Counted from the stretch's first letter, positions 46,425 through 59,268 are shown. The stretch is 64,000 nucleotides of DNA from Xanthoparmelia taractica (GCA_033085395.1 JANQBS010000079.1:1-64000), one strand, 5' to 3'. Notes: generated by a model from the letters alone, not told the origin. Numbers and translations: made by a program.

Positions 46425-48593
46425 TCATCTAGCCATCCACTCAACAGCAACACCCACGCTCTCCCCAACCTCCAAAACCCTCCTCACCTTCTCCCTCATC
46501 CTCACCCTCTCTCGGCCCTTCTCCTCTGCGTCCTCACCCATAGCGCCGTTGCCCTCCCAATCAGGGCTCCCATCATGCATGTCCACGCCGCCGACGATGC
46601 CATTCAAACCGATCATGAAGTTCAACCCGGCGAGTTTACCACCGTAGCGTGGGTTCGGGAAACTGACTTGGAACTGGGGCACAGGGGTAGCTTTGAACGT
46701 GATTTGGATTTCCCTGAGCTTGTCCGAAGGTGGTTTGGGGGCGTTGGGGAGAGGTGAGGACATGAAGGCTGCGAGTTCATCGTCGAGGGTTTGGAAGGTT
46801 GGTGCTGGTTCCGGAGGTCGATCTTGGGAGGTCAAGTGGTCGTTTGCTTCCGGTGAAGGTGGTTCTTTGTCGGGGGAGAAGGCGCGGCGGAGAATACTGC
46901 CTGTCAGGGCCCATTGGCGCAGTATAGGCAGAACAGCGAGGATCTGTCTTGGGTGGCTGAATGGGAGGTGCGTGATGGCTCTTGCCCAATCTTGCTGCTG
47001 GGGGAACAGAGTGTATTTGTGGACGTGCGAGGTAGATGTACTGCAGGCCGAGTCGTAGCTCATAATTGTTTTGTCTACGGTGCGGGGTTGGGTAGGAGGG
47101 TGTTGGATGTCAACGTCCGCGAAAAGAAGGCTTTCGTAGGTGGTAGATAGGATCATCTCTTGGGGTATTGCAGAGCCAACCGAGTTGTGTATTTGAAGGG
47201 CCGTTTGCAAAGGGACGACGACCGGCGGTTCGAACCTGGCGAGAAAGCGGACATCTGGTTGTTTGGGTTGCTGGAGAAGAATTGAATCTGTGACTGCGGC
47301 GGCTCTTTCCCCTTGCTCATCTTGCGATAGACGCGTTGGGGGAGGATCTTGCCAATCGATTCTGGAGTCGTTACCAGGTATATCACTGGTTTCTGCTGGT
47401 GCTGGTGCTGGTTTCTCGACCGCTTGGGACACCCAGGCATCTGATACTCTGATTGAAGGGTAGAGCTCTGCGGAAGAGGCTTCGCATTCAATGATGGCAG
47501 ACCAGATGTCCGCTTCGTCATCCACTTCGCCAGCTTCCTTGTGGTCAATGTCCATTTCGTCTGCCTTCTCGTCCTCTCCAAGAACTAGCCTTCTCTCCAT
47601 CCAGTATTGCCATGCCAAACCCACTCGGCCCCTCGTATGCATCCTAGGTCTTCCGCTGCGCCGGCACATGACCTGTTCCGTCGCCAACACTCCTTTTCCT
47701 TGTTGCTTCTCCTTCTCAATTTCCCACTTCCACAATTTCTCCAGGCTCCTGAACACTCCATCTGTAGCATCAAAGCAGCTGATCTTCTCTCCACCCAATC
47801 GATCCATCCTCCCTAGGATTTCCATATTCTGCACGAATCCCTCCAATCTCACGTAACCTTCTCCCTTCAAGTCCCTTCTCAGCACCTCTGCTCCTGCGGC
47901 TGCCCTTTCCCCAACACCCTCTCCACTACCCGGAAAACTCAGCACGCAGCCCACCACTTCCTCCGCCTCAAACTCCACCTCAAGAAGAACTGCAGTCCCT
48001 GCAATTGTCAACATCCTCTTCCCATCCCCCATCCCATCCTCCCAAAGTGCATCCAATCCTAGTCTCTTCGCACACCTCTCCACACCCTCTTGGCTCACGA
48101 AACCCCACCTCCCCGCTACTATGGCAGCTATAGCCTCTATCCTTCTCTTCCTCTCCTCTTCTTGGTCTTGTGCAGCGAGAATGCTATTGATACCCCCGCT
48201 ACTTGCCGTCATCTGCATAGCAACTGGCGTGAAACCCGTCCCCCTCGGCGTAAAACCCAGACCCAAGCCCGCACCATTGGTAAAGCCATATTGAGTATCC
48301 ATCAACATGGCAGCCGCTGCCGTCGCAGCAGGTGACTCGGTGGAGCTTGTTGTCCCTGGCCTTGGCGTACTAGGCCCGCCTCTGGGCGTGCTGCCGGGCA
48401 CCTGCGCAGAACCATTGCGATGATGGATCTGGCGCGCGGGAGCTTTGAGAGCGGAATAGGCTGGCGAGGTGACTGAGCGTGAGTGCGAGGAGGAAGGAGC
48501 GGGTGGAGAGCCCGCAGATGCCGGCGTGAGGTGGGATGCTACGGGTTGTTTTTGAGCGGTTTGGGGATTTGGGTGGGAAGTTGGGGTCGCCAT
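46425..48593 (-). CDS. med1: Mediator of RNA polymerase II transcription subunit 1 (fungal Med1)
   Basis: A single-exon frame of 722 residues. The first about 150 residues are Ser/Pro/Thr-rich and look disordered. The fungal Med1 domain (PF10744) follows: CAKRLGLDALWED, then RMLTIAGTAVLLEVEFE, VGCVLSFPG, then LEGFVQNMEILGRMDRLGG...CFDA, all in family order. The C-terminal part carries the Med1 beta-rich region with an insert rich in acidic residues. Med1 sits in the middle module of Mediator in the nucleus and links activators to RNA polymerase II. It is tail-to-tail with ORMDL and shares strand with the glutamine synthetase gene upstream. Confidence 0.92.
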   Translation of the reverse strand: MATPTSHPNPQTAQKQPVASHLTPASAGSPPAPSSSHSRSVTSPAYSALKAPARQIHHRNGSAQVPGSTPRGGPSTPRPGTTSSTESPAATAAAAMLMDTQYGFTNGAGLGLGFTPRGTGFTPVAMQMTASSGGINSILAAQDQEEERKRRIEAIAAIVAGRWGFVSQEGVERCAKRLGLDALWEDGMGDGKRMLTIAGTAVLLEVEFEAEEVVGCVLSFPGSGEGVGERAAAGAEVLRRDLKGEGYVRLEGFVQNMEILGRMDRLGGEKISCFDATDGVFRSLEKLWKWEIEKEKQQGKGVLATEQVMCRRSGRPRMHTRGRVGLAWQYWMERRLVLGEDEKADEMDIDHKEAGEVDDEADIWSAIIECEASSAELYPSIRVSDAWVSQAVEKPAPAPAETSDIPGNDSRIDWQDPPPTRLSQDEQGERAAAVTDSILLQQPKQPDVRFLARFEPPVVVPLQTALQIHNSVGSAIPQEMILSTTYESLLFADVDIQHPPTQPRTVDKTIMSYDSACSTSTSHVHKYTLFPQQQDWARAITHLPFSHPRQILAVLPILRQWALTGSILRRAFSPDKEPPSPEANDHLTSQDRPPEPAPTFQTLDDELAAFMSSPLPNAPKPPSDKLREIQITFKATPVPQFQVSFPNPRYGGKLAGLNFMIGLNGIVGGVDMHDGSPDWEGNGAMGEDAEEKGRERVRMREKVRRVLEVGESVGVAVEWMAR

Positions 48594-49111
48594 TCTGGTG
48601 GCTTAAGCCTGGGGTGTTGTTATAAGGCTTGGAGTAAGCGTGTGAGCTTCAGCATCTTTACAACTGAGATGGTCGATGTGCTCGAGGCGCAGCAATGGCG
48701 TAACAGATTCGCTGTGGAGACTGTGGAGAAACCGAGGGACCTTTCGGCTTCACCTATCCTTCAGCGTGGTAATATACATGTTATAATATGGTAGCTACAA
48801 AACCTTCTTGCACAGTGAGTACAGTAAATGAGTGTGATGTTGTGAGCTGAGATGTCTATAAATGAAGGATGATTGGTGAAAGCACTATTGACGTCCTTGG
48901 CTAATGGCGCAATCGACTATGACTACTTCAGTTCCAAAAGCCACCCATCACTCTCTGTAAAACTGATTTGAGTGGAACAGCTGTCTATTAAGAGTACAAG
49001 CTCCAACGGTTCCCTCATCTCGCCATAACATTTCCTTCATCAAAGCCTGCAACTCCGCCTCCCGTGCATTGCTAATCCATGTCGTCGCAATCATTTGGTC
49101 CACGCGACCTT
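48594..49111. other. Med1 promoter and glutamine synthetase 3' region
   Basis: Both neighbours read leftward. The left half should be the Med1 promoter. The right half should be the glutamine synthetase 3' untranslated region, including a readthrough frame to 48948 that is open only if the last intron is retained. Confidence 0.5.
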
Positions 49112-50632
49112 CTATTTCGCCATCTTCTCGCCGGGTAGACCCCCGAACATCTGTCACAGATGAATTAGTAGGAGCATGGAAACAGAGCTGACGAGGTTCA
49201 CTCACTGTTTCCATCATCATTCCCGTGATTCGATATGGATCCGCATTCGACGCAGGCCTCCTATCCTCGAAGTATCCTTTGCCAGCCGCAGCACATTGTC
49301 TTGGAATTCTGACACTGGCACCACGATCCGCAATGCCCCAGTTGAATTTATCCATGCTGGCAGTCTCGTGCTGGCCAGTCATACGCTCTGCATTACCCTC
49401 TCCGTAGACTTCCATGTGTTCAACATGACGCTTCTCAAGTTTGCCCATCACAGCCTCGATGGCCTTGAGCCCGTTATCTTTGCGCATATCGGCTGTTGAG
49501 ACGTTGGTGTGAAGGCCGGCGCCGTTCCAGTCTCCTGGAATCGGCTTGGGAGCGAAGGTGATGACGACGCCGAATTCTTCCGCAACGCGGTGGAGCAAGA
49601 AACGGGCCATCCAGAGGTGGTCGCCCACTGGGCAAAGTCAGCGCAAGGCGTTTAAGATACAATAATGATGATCAACGTACACTCAATGCCCTCACAAGGA
49701 CCAACTTGGAACTCCCATTGGGCAGGCATAACTTCTGCGTTGATACCTGAGATTTTGATACCAGAGAACAAACAAGCCTTGTAATGAGCCTCGACGATAT
49801 CTCTGCAGTATACCTTGCCGGTTCCCACACCGCAATAGTATGGTCCCTGGGGAGCTGGGAAGCCTAACTTGGGCCAGCCATAAGGCCTGCCGTCAAGACC
49901 TAGAAGGGTATATTCTTGCTCTAAACCGAACCATGGCTCTTGCTTTGCGTTGGCGTCCATTAATCTGGCGGCTTCGTGGCGGTAGTTGAACTTGTTGGGT
50001 GTCCCATCGTGATCCCAGCACTCGCACAATACGAGGATATTGTCGCCACGACGGAAGGGATCCGGATAGATAGCCACGGGGCGGAGGTAGACATCTGAGT
50101 TGTCGCCTGGAGCTTGACCACAGGACGAACCGTCGAAGTTCCATTCTGAGAGCTCTTTAACCTCTTTGCAGGGCTTGTCAAGAGTCTGTTGGGAAAGATA
50201 AAATTAGAAACAGTACGAGATAATTGCGGCTGTTGGAAACCGTTAAGAGGCGAAATCGAGCTGCTTGCCAAGCCGCAGGGTGCTACGGTTTTGCCCGATA
50301 AGAGCGCTTCTGCAGCTTCAGGGGCGCTGAAAATAGCTGGAAGCCTTGCATTGAGGCTGTACGTGGGGGCTACAAGCACACCGCGTACCTTGGTCTTTGA
50401 GCGAACACCGTTACTGCCATCAATCCATATGTACTCGGCCATGGTGTAGCCTTTTTGGTCGAGACTCATGTATTTCATTAGCTGGGATTGAAAGTCAGCA
50501 ATGTGGAAAATGCTGGAACGCTGGGAGAGCTTCGAACTTACATTCTCCGTGTTGGAGATGGTTGTAGATTCGGCCTGAAAGATCAATCAGTCCCAGGTAG
50601 CTATTGAGCGCGTCCCGAGTAGCTCTCACCAT
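49112..50632 (-). CDS. glnA: Glutamine synthetase (type II), six exons
   Basis: It makes glutamine from glutamate, ammonium and ATP in the cytosol. Exons 50630-50632 (ATG alone), 50542-50574, 50389-50481, 49681-50185, 49206-49627 and 49112-49150 give 364 residues, normal for eukaryotic GS. Conserved blocks: MAEYIWIDGSNGVRSKT, WNFDGSSCGQAPG, PDPFRRGDNILVLCE, EQEYTLL, PAQWEFQVGP, PGDWNGAGLHTNVST, FNWGIADRGASVRIPR. The first intron begins directly after the start codon. The last intron (49151-49205) leads to a 13-codon terminal exon including the stop; without it a long unrelated tail would be read. An AGATAAG GATA-factor site lies upstream (50739-50745), consistent with AreA/NIT2-type nitrogen control, which is inference. 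Confidence 0.95.
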
Positions 50633-50738
50633 GTTTGCGAGTGTTTGGTTTGTAGCTTTAGGTGGTAAGAGGGATAATGAGCGTTGAAGTAATGTTATAG
50701 AGGTTGTAGAGCGAGGTGGTTGAGTGAATGAAGGAGAA

Positions 50739-50745
50739 AGATAAG
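50739..50745 (+). promoter_or_regulatory. GATA-factor (AreA/NIT2-type) consensus upstream of glutamine synthetase
   Basis: AGATAAG matches the HGATAR consensus about 110 bp upstream of the glutamine synthetase start. Glutamine synthetase is a known nitrogen-regulated target in filamentous fungi. A single short site can occur by chance. Confidence 0.35.
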
Positions 50746-53369
50746 CAAGGGGAGGTGAGATATACTTATGGCTCGGGGATGAGAAGATCAAAGTCAATTA
50801 TTGGTTGGGGACAAGCTTCTCCAAGAGGCCTCTTCATAAGGTAAGTCATCCCGTTTGCATTTTTCCCACGCTACCGTTAGCCACAATACTCCCTGCCACC
50901 TGGGGAAAAACAACATTAAATTGATTATATTATTATTCAATCGCCACTCTATAATTGGTGTCTACGATGCCTGGATTTCTATCTGACTGAATTTTTGCGA
51001 TCTTTTACATCTATGCTGCGATTTCTTGAGGCATACTTGTATACGAAGTACTTCTATACGTCCCAGAGATGGTAGTGTGGGGAAGCATCACCGCTGCCCA
51101 AGCTTTGCCAAACAGAGATACATGGCAATCTTGATGTTCCATGCTATCTACCAAAACATGGCTCTGCCGATCTATGAGGCCGATGAGATTTCCAACGCTT
51201 CATGGCGAAGCTAATGTACTGAAAGGTCGAGACCCAGCAGCAGCAACATCAATAATGAATAATATTCGAGACTACATATTTCCTTTTCTGATATCGCTTG
51301 CCTTTCAAAGGCAAAGCACCCCCTCATATATGGCCCGATAAGGAAAAGCCACGCATGCTCTTATCTACCTTTCCTGTCCCTGAGGCGTCATTGTAGGTTA
51401 AGTAGCCTCATCTTACACGTTGGATTGCGTCAGTCCACCATGAAACATGATAGTCCGCAGTGGTTGCATCTCCGCGTCTTCTTGCTCCCCCAGTCAGGAG
51501 ATCTAGGGGCGTTCAAGCCATAGGTACTTTGTATATTACGAAGAGGTATGACCTTATTTCTGTCTTTGCATCTGCAGTCCTCCTTAGTCCTATCTTAGTG
51601 TCGATTCAGGAGCCACCATCCAGTTGCCACCAAATCCGCCAAGGCGGCGTTTCTCCGCATTGCCGCGCTTTAGATTGAATGTTATCGTGACAATATGATT
51701 GGTCACTTTCTCAGCTGCAGTCATCAGCATTACCCTCCGTATTGCTAAGAATGCTCCTACCAATTCCCTAGCTTCTCATGACATTATTGGGAGAACTCCT
51801 TAAGATCGAAGGACAGATTGAATATACTTACCCATCTCCCCGACGCTCGAGCTTGCACAGGCCTACCATTCAAAAGCCCCAGCTTTCGCTTCAATCTCCC
51901 GTTGACGGCGGATCCGGCGCTGGTGCGGCCACCCTAAAAGCTCACCCGGAGAAACCTTTCTCCTGGTGAAAGGCTGCCGGACTGTGGTTACGGGAAAATG
52001 TCGCAAGCGGTTGATGGCAGCAAAAGCAAAAGAAAGGGATATCTCGTATGGCGGTACCGTTGGACTGTCACCAGCACCATTACAGATCAGTGAGAGAAGT
52101 TGAGAACAAACCGTATTGAGGTCATCGCTTGTCTGTTTATGCAAGCCAAGGCAGCTAAATGCATGGTCCAAAGACGGAAGTGGAAGAGAACACTATTATG
52201 AATAATGTAATCAAGCTTACTCTGGGGTGCTGATGCATTTAGTCACCATCCTGGAAGCATAGAGCGTAATAGGCGTCTCTGTCCGTTCTGGCGAACAGCT
52301 TGCAGCTGGACAGTCAACTGTTCATTCTACAGGACTTAATAGGCCATTGCATAAACGGAAGACACAATATACATTATTGTGGATTTGGCTGAATCGAATG
52401 AGGATCCCGCTCGGCTCGAAGAGCGAATAATGGTTTTGTAGATTCACGGGACGGATTACGGATAATTTATGTGGCATGCATGAGGCTAAGATGCAGACTA
52501 AGCCCAAGGAGTTCTTCATTTTCGGCCGAAAGGTGCTGGTACTTTACGGCTGCGATTTCTCTTTAACCTCTGGATAAACCGTACTTCTCAAATGGTACCT
52601 GAAGCAGAGTCGTCATGTTCGCTATCCCTAGATAATAATAATATTATAATCAGGTGATTCGGGCATGACTCTTTTGCCACTTGATAACTGCCACTCAGAA
52701 ATCCGACCTTTGAGTGAGGAGCGCTGAGCCAGCGATCAAGCCATGTTGAAGTGAACAAATCAAATTCATTTATACGTTTATTGTGTACGGGACATTTGGA
52801 TCAGATAAATGCAGAGGAAAAGCTTCCGGCCTTGATAATTTTCGATAATCGACTGGTCACTGAGGCAGAAAGTATAGAATGGAGCAGTGTCCTGTGAGCT
52901 CTATGCTCAATTGGTTCTTGATTCACTTCCTGGAACATGGCCTTAAGCACAACAGGGAGAAAAGACCAGCTCAGTAGTCTTTCAAGGGGGATTCAATTGA
53001 GGGTCTCCGCACTGATTGTTTCATATCCCTGAGAAGGATTGTCAAGTGAATTATGTTTCAGCTGCAGGTGCCCGTTTGCGAATAGACGCCTCGGTCAATA
53101 CCATCCATTTCTTCACGTACTTCTACATAGTATCAGACAGGACTCAGGAGGCAGGGGTTGGTTGAAGATTCGCCATGTACGAAGTACTTATACTTGTAGC
53201 CCCACAAAGGAGAAAGGAATAAGCTTTCCGCCCCCCCGGCATGCGGCATCGTTTATACCTTAGTAGTAATAGTACATACTTTAGTATTGGTAGTATTCGT
53301 ATTAAGCCATAATTAGCCGTCTCACCGCCGAAAGTCTGAAGATCGAATCTCCGCCGCGCCCTGAGACAA

Positions 53370-53400
53370 AGCAGCAGCAGCAGCAGCAGCAGAAGAAGAA
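53370..53400. repeat. (CAG)n microsatellite followed by (GAA)n
   Basis: About seven CAG/GCA units run directly into GAA units, then CAACAATAATAAGAAG. It lies upstream of the large conserved gene and is not in a supported coding frame. Confidence 0.9.
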
Positions 53401-53976
53401 CAACAATAATAAGAAGTAGCCAAAAAGTTGAGACTCAATGTCATATGTCTCTCGCTGAACTTGTGACCTTCTTTCTGAACAGAACAACAACATCACATTT
53501 TTTGCTCTTCAATCACTCTTATTGCCTGCCTCTGCTACCATCGAACACTCAAAATAAACCCAAGTGCCAGAGCTGCATGCGCCTCCCCCAATATCTCGCA
53601 TGCACGCGGATAAGGAAGCTTTGCATCGGAATCAATCTGGCTAATACGAAAAAGTGACAGGTCGACGACTTGACCTTTTCTAGTACCATCCTCTTTGTCC
53701 TGACAGTGCACGCTGGATTGGCTGCATTGTGATTTTTTGACTTCCTTTTATTGAATCGTGAACCGAATCTGCCTGAGGTGTCACAGGCCAGAGCTCCACT
53801 TATTAACTCCTCAAATCGTCCAATACACCTATCTTCATAGTCCGCGCACCCGGAGTACGGACACCCTCGACAATCAGAAATTTTCCCGAAGGCCTGGAAC
53901 ATGTCCTGGTTGCAGGAGTAAAATCAGCCATCGCTCGGCCCTTCCTCTACAATCCATATTAGTGTCCCTCCTCACC

Positions 53977-56900
53977 ATGCAGCGGGACTCACGGCCAGAC
54001 GGCCTGGACATGCCAGCGTCCAGGTCTCAGCGGAACCATAGCATGTCCAGCGATCGAACGTCCTCTTTTTCCGGATCTCTTACCTCTCCGCCTTCCGTAA
54101 GCCCCGATCCCGCCTACATTGCCCTATCAGCTGCCTCCCAGATTGTCAACAGCGATCGCACGGACCGGGGCTACCTCGAAGGGGAAGGGAGTAGGGTGGA
54201 GTTCCAAACTGCAATAGTCGCGCCTGGCGCAGTTGCTCTCGTCAATGGTTTCCTGGATCAGCTTCTGTACAGTTTTCTAGCCAGCTCACGATCAACCTCC
54301 ATCGCGGCTCTCAGGCCGGCAATCCAGGAAGTGCTGAGGCCAAGACTAGCAAAAGAGGCCATTCAAGGCGCGGATGAGGAGTTGGAAGGATACATGACCG
54401 GAGGAGATACGGAAGAGCTTCTTGCCTTCCACGGTGGCCAGAGCTTCCGAGGAGATTATGATCTGAATCTCATCTGGCGGAGAACCCGACTGCGATGCAT
54501 GGTATACACGCGCTTGGGAGACATGGAGGAGGAGGATGAGGAAACTTACCTCGAACAAGAAGGACAAGATACCAACGAAGGACGACGGCGCCTTGATAGG
54601 GATATTGGCTCTATCTCGCCAGCCGCAGCCATCTTTCTGACATCTATCTTGGAGTATATCGGAGAGAATGCCATGTTACTGGCTGGTGAAGCAGCGTACA
54701 ATCGGTTCCAGACCAAGGGACCGCGGTCAGACACTTCGCGAGCAGTAGTGGAAGAGATTGATATGGAGAAATTGGCATTCAACGGAACGTTGGGACGCCT
54801 GTGGCGGTCGTGGAAAAAGCGGGTTAGGTCCTCTAGTCTTCTAAGTCCGAGGCCAGCTTCTCTTGGACGGCGCAAAACATCTTCTCTAAGCGATTCCGCA
54901 AGCAGGAAGACTAGCGTCAGTGAAGGAGACGAGTTCGGATACTTCGACCACGCTCAGAGACCCTCTGCGATGGGACTACTGCAAAAGGATAAGCAGCCAT
55001 CCTCAATACCTCCTCCGCAAGCCGATGGGCTGCCAGAGGAGCCAGACTTCTCGGGTTTTTGGGCCGAGACTCCTGCTGCAGAAACAGCCGACGCAAATCG
55101 GGGCCGTCGACGCAGCATGATTGAAGTTCCAAAACACAATAGCATAACGCCCACCCAGACTCCATCTCAATTGTCGCAGGCGAATCTGTTAGTGCCGTCT
55201 GGCTCAGCACAGGGACGCCAGCGCTCTTCGTCCGCCCCTACTAGGCAAAAGTCCTTTGAATCACCGGTGGATGAAGCTTTCACCACACCTCGGGAAGGTC
55301 CAGATCCTTTAGAATGCGATTGTGATCAAGCCGATGCCGAAAGGGTAGTACCAAGTCTTACGGATGACTCCGCCAATGTCCCACTACCCGCAGGCGACAG
55401 TACGGCCGTGTCGACGATGTATGACGGGACCATCAGCAGGACGAGCGATTCAGCTCTAGAGGACGTGTTGCACCAGCCAAGTCGCGGTCTAAGTACCTAT
55501 ACAGAATCGTCTCTATACACCGATGCGTATGATCATAACTTAGCGCCTCGAGCTCTCAATATTAACGCATCGTCTGCACCTGCCGCGACCATAGGTAATG
55601 GGCCGATCAATGGGCTTCTTCCCGAATCAAGGGATAGTGTTGTGTTGAGCAGTTATAGTATTCCCGGGGACCAAATGGATGCTGTTGCACACCCAGGGGT
55701 TTTGGATCAAATCTCGGACAGGAAAGAGAACGAGTCCGAAGGAGGTACTTTCCCAGAACGTGCTGGCTCACTGGACCAGGAGAATAACACAGCTCGGTCA
55801 CGCCAGGTTGAAAATCTCGCTAATCTGGCAATGCTGCAAGGGCACCAACTTCGCACCTATGACGAAAGTGGGAAGGCTGTGAAACGCGACATTCCTGTGC
55901 TCTATGAGGCACCATCCAACAAAGATGTGATCTATAATCCAGATGCCAACATACGCAGTAGCACGGGTCCTCCAGATGATGTTGGGATTCCCACACCCTT
56001 GGGAGCAGATAGTCAAAACGTCGAGTCTGAGCCAAAGGTATTCCCCAGAGAAGAGGCTCCCACTCTCACGCCACTACAAGAGTTGCTGGAAGCCGCTCAT
56101 GATACCTCTGATGAAGCGTCTTCTAATGCTCCCAGTTATGGCACACCAAGAAGTGATGCCTTTGTGCCGGTCCATCGCTCCCATGGATCTGACAGCGTCA
56201 GGACCGACGCTCTGTCCGCCATGAACCCGAACACCAGCCGACCTTCAACAATTGCAAGCAGGGTTGCCGACGAACGAGCTCAGCCACCATCAGTAAACAC
56301 TGGCACAGAGCGAGCTGCAGTGCAAAGAGTTTCCCCAGCTACAACACCACTTGCGAATGGCAGAACATCAACCAGCAGCAATCGAGAAGGGCGACCAATG
56401 ACTGCTAGCTCTACCACGTCGCAAATGTCCTCAAAAATCAAGGGCATGCTAGGCCGGGAATCTGGGGATCTCGTACGCCAACCATTGCCACGGCGCAACT
56501 CGTCCGATGGCAGCAGTAGCTTGGTCAACAGTATTCAGAGAACTCCAAGATCCGTGGACAAGGAGCAGGACTTTGAGGATCTGATAAAGAGCGATGAGAC
56601 GGTGAAGTACACTCTTACACCACAGAATATGCGCGAGATGGAGGTGTGTTACATATGTGCATGTGTTGATGGTTTCGTTACTGATTTCTCCTAGACTCCC
56701 GAATCCCCGCGAGATCGAGTCCATGCGCGTTCAGAGACTCAGGGATCGCTGACAGGGTCACTGAATGGCATCAATGGGCTGCGCGCTAATCCTACCAACG
56801 TTTCTGAATTCGCCAAGGGATCATCATCATTTGAGACTGCAAGAGCACCACCTCAAGCACCACCAAAGTCTCCAGGCGTACGCTCTGGCCATGTAGCTGC

Positions 56901-58269
56901 TCCTCGTGAACCGGACGCCAAAGACCACACTATGAGAGATTTCGCGGACTTCATACGATCAACTGGCCCAGAGACTATACCAACACAAACACTGAGGACG
57001 CCAACGCCGGGTACCGCGAAGAAAGAGCGGCCAGGAAGCTTCACATCACAATTGGGACCCAAGAAACTCACAAAGGCTCCTTCCGTGACTTCTCCCAAAC
57101 AAATACACACTAGTGCTCCTCCGAAGCCCGAAGTTGCTCCAAAGCGTACTACATCAAAATTGCAAGCACGTGAAGCTACCGTAAGAAATAGCAACGCTAC
57201 AGCCGATCTTGCAGATTTCCTCCGCTCAGGTCCTGACGGAATAGGTAGTCCGCGTGGTGCACAGCGGCCAGGTGCTCACATACAGTCTGCCACGACACCT
57301 AATAATTATGTCAACGGGGGACAAGCTGTCGGCTCCGGCACTTCGGTCGCAAGCACGCAGGATAGCTTTGCCCCATCCAAGATGACTCAATCATCGACCA
57401 ATTCTAGAACAGGTCTACTTGATACATCAGGTCGAGCCCAACCCTCTAGTCCAGACGCTAGTAGATACAACGGCGCACCATCACCACGCAGCATCGAACA
57501 TCCTCAAGCTCGAGCACGCAAACAGCGGCGCGTCAGAGATCCCTACGCTATCGAGTCTGACAACGAGAACGATGAAACACAACTGCCAGCTGAGCGCGAA
57601 GAAGAGTCACTGACCGACTTCCTCCGTAATTACACACCTCCGCCAGTAGTAGCCTCTCGGCCTCTCCCACTCGGCATCACTGGCGCTCCCAAACCAATCA
57701 AACAAAGCGTCACTCTAAAAGAACGTATCCAACGCAACATAGCCGTCATCCCTGACTACCGTCCACTACCACCCAAAGCCCCCAAGAAACCATCCTCCTC
57801 CAAGTCTCCACCTCAATCCTACGAATCACGCAGAAAGTCTCGGCACGAAAGCTCGAACAACCCAGGCTCTTCTCCCCTCTCCTCCGCCTCTCGACCGTCC
57901 GCCAACCGTGCGGTCAGCAGCAGCAACAAAGCGCCTCAACTCCCTCCCATCGACCCACGCGCCATGTCACCGCATCTCGTCAGCCAAAACGGCACCAAAA
58001 CGGACAGCTACAAGCCAACACAGCCCACCTACGCCAAGCCCGCGGAGCGGAGACCGATACAGCAGTTGCAGGCGCGAGAGGAACATTCAGCACTGAGCGG
58101 ACCTCCACAAGGTGGAGGGATGGGTGACCTGGCGGATTTCTTGAGGGAGACGGAACCGCCGCCCCCCAGTGGTCCCGTGGGTGGCATGAGGCCGATGAGT
58201 CCGACAAAGGAAAAGGAAGAGAGTGGCTTTGGGAGGATGTTTAGCCGACGGAAGAAGGAGTTGAAGTGA
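53977..58269 (+). CDS. Conserved Pezizomycotina protein of 1413 residues with four DFLR-type motifs
   Basis: Two exons (53977-56643 and 56695-58269) split by a 51-bp intron. The start at 53977 has a good context (CACCATGC); the open frame extends 73 codons upstream without an ATG in register. Residues about 40-330 form a conserved helical region (ALVNGFLDQLLYSFL, LRPAIQEVLRPRLAKEAI, WRRTRLRCMVYTRLGD, AAAIFLTSILEYIGE) that looks histone-fold-like. The rest is long, low-complexity, Ser/Pro-rich and probably disordered. Near the C-terminus four short motifs recur: DFADFIR, DLADFLR, SLTDFLR and DLADFLR, each followed by Pro-rich sequence. Basic patches (RARKQRRVRD; SRRKKELK at the end) could be nuclear signals. 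I recognise the conservation but know no established function. Confidence 0.85.
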
Positions 58270-59168
58270 TTGCCTCCTCCTGGAATAGAGCCGGCAAACA
58301 AATTGCATGGGAACGCTAGGGAACGAAGGCAGGGGTGTTCCGTACGTTGCTGTCCCTTGAAGAGATTCGACGATACCCTCTTACCACAGCGCACCGTTTA
58401 GAGAGATGTGAGATGACGGGAGCTCGGAACCGGTATGTGAGCGTTCAATTCTATTCGATTCCATTCTATTCCCCCTTTTGCACGTGTCGTTGACACGGGT
58501 TGGCTATATCAAATTCATCAGGATATCAGTTTCAGATAACGACAAGGCGGTCGATCTTTTTTTCTTGTATATGCACGTTCTTGCATAAAGGGGGGATTTA
58601 TGAGGCGGAGGTGAAGGTGGGGGTGGTTTCTCGTGCTTGTATATATCTATGTATCCATGTAAAGAAAGAATCGTGCTCAGCCAAAGTCCCTCATGCCAAC
58701 GTAAATGAAGGGACCTGAGTGTCAAGGACTAGAAAAGATCTTATATAAAATATCCATCAAGGTGCGTGTCACGGAGACAGACGAGGCATCACGGCAAACA
58801 AGCTCGAATATCCAGAGGGTTCAGTTCAGATAATTGAGTCACCGATCCAATCCAGGGAAACGACACCGGGAAAGCATTAACTGGCATCTCTCGACCTACT
58901 TGTCGAAAAATCTGCTGCTGCTGCACGCTGCCTATAGACATACTCGTCTTTCTAACCAACCGACAATCACATTACAGTCTGTCTCGGACCAACCACGTTA
59001 CACTCCGTCTCGCACCGTGAACAAAAAGTCCCGAACAACACGCCGCTCACTGAACACATGGCCACAACAACGCTCCAGCAACACAGTCACATTACCCTCT
59101 CAGCAGCACACACGTGAGAAATGGCACGAAGCCCAGGAGGGAAGGAGACCGAGCGAGCGAGCGAGCAT
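58270..59168. other. Intergenic between convergent genes
   Basis: 3' regions of the 1413-residue protein gene (plus) and the BTB gene (minus). A 212-codon plus-strand frame (58834-59472) overlaps the BTB gene in antisense and has no recognisable domain, so it is not called. Confidence 0.5.
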
Positions 59169-59268
59169 CTATCTTCTTCTCTTCGAACTGGTCGTATGCT
59201 CGTGTCTAGGGGGTGTGATTATTAGCTCTGACCTTGACGAAAAACGAAGAAGGAATAGAAGAAGTAAC

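Larger units (their letters stand above)
50633..53976. other. Large intergenic region with promoters on both sides
   Basis: The glutamine synthetase promoter occupies the left end, with CT-rich coding-strand sequence and GATA boxes near 50673 and 50740. The promoter and leader of the 1413-residue protein gene lie on the right. A (CAG)n/(GAA)n microsatellite lies at 53370-53400. Small frames inside show no recognisable domain. I see no tRNA or transposon. Confidence 0.5.

Noticed and set aside
48948..49204. Long C-terminal extension of glutamine synthetase
   Set aside because: It exists only if a consensus intron (GTGAGT...ACAG) is retained; splicing gives a normal-length enzyme.
53758..53976. 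N-terminal extension of the 1413-residue protein
   Set aside because: The upstream frame begins without an ATG; the first in-frame Met with good context is at 53977.
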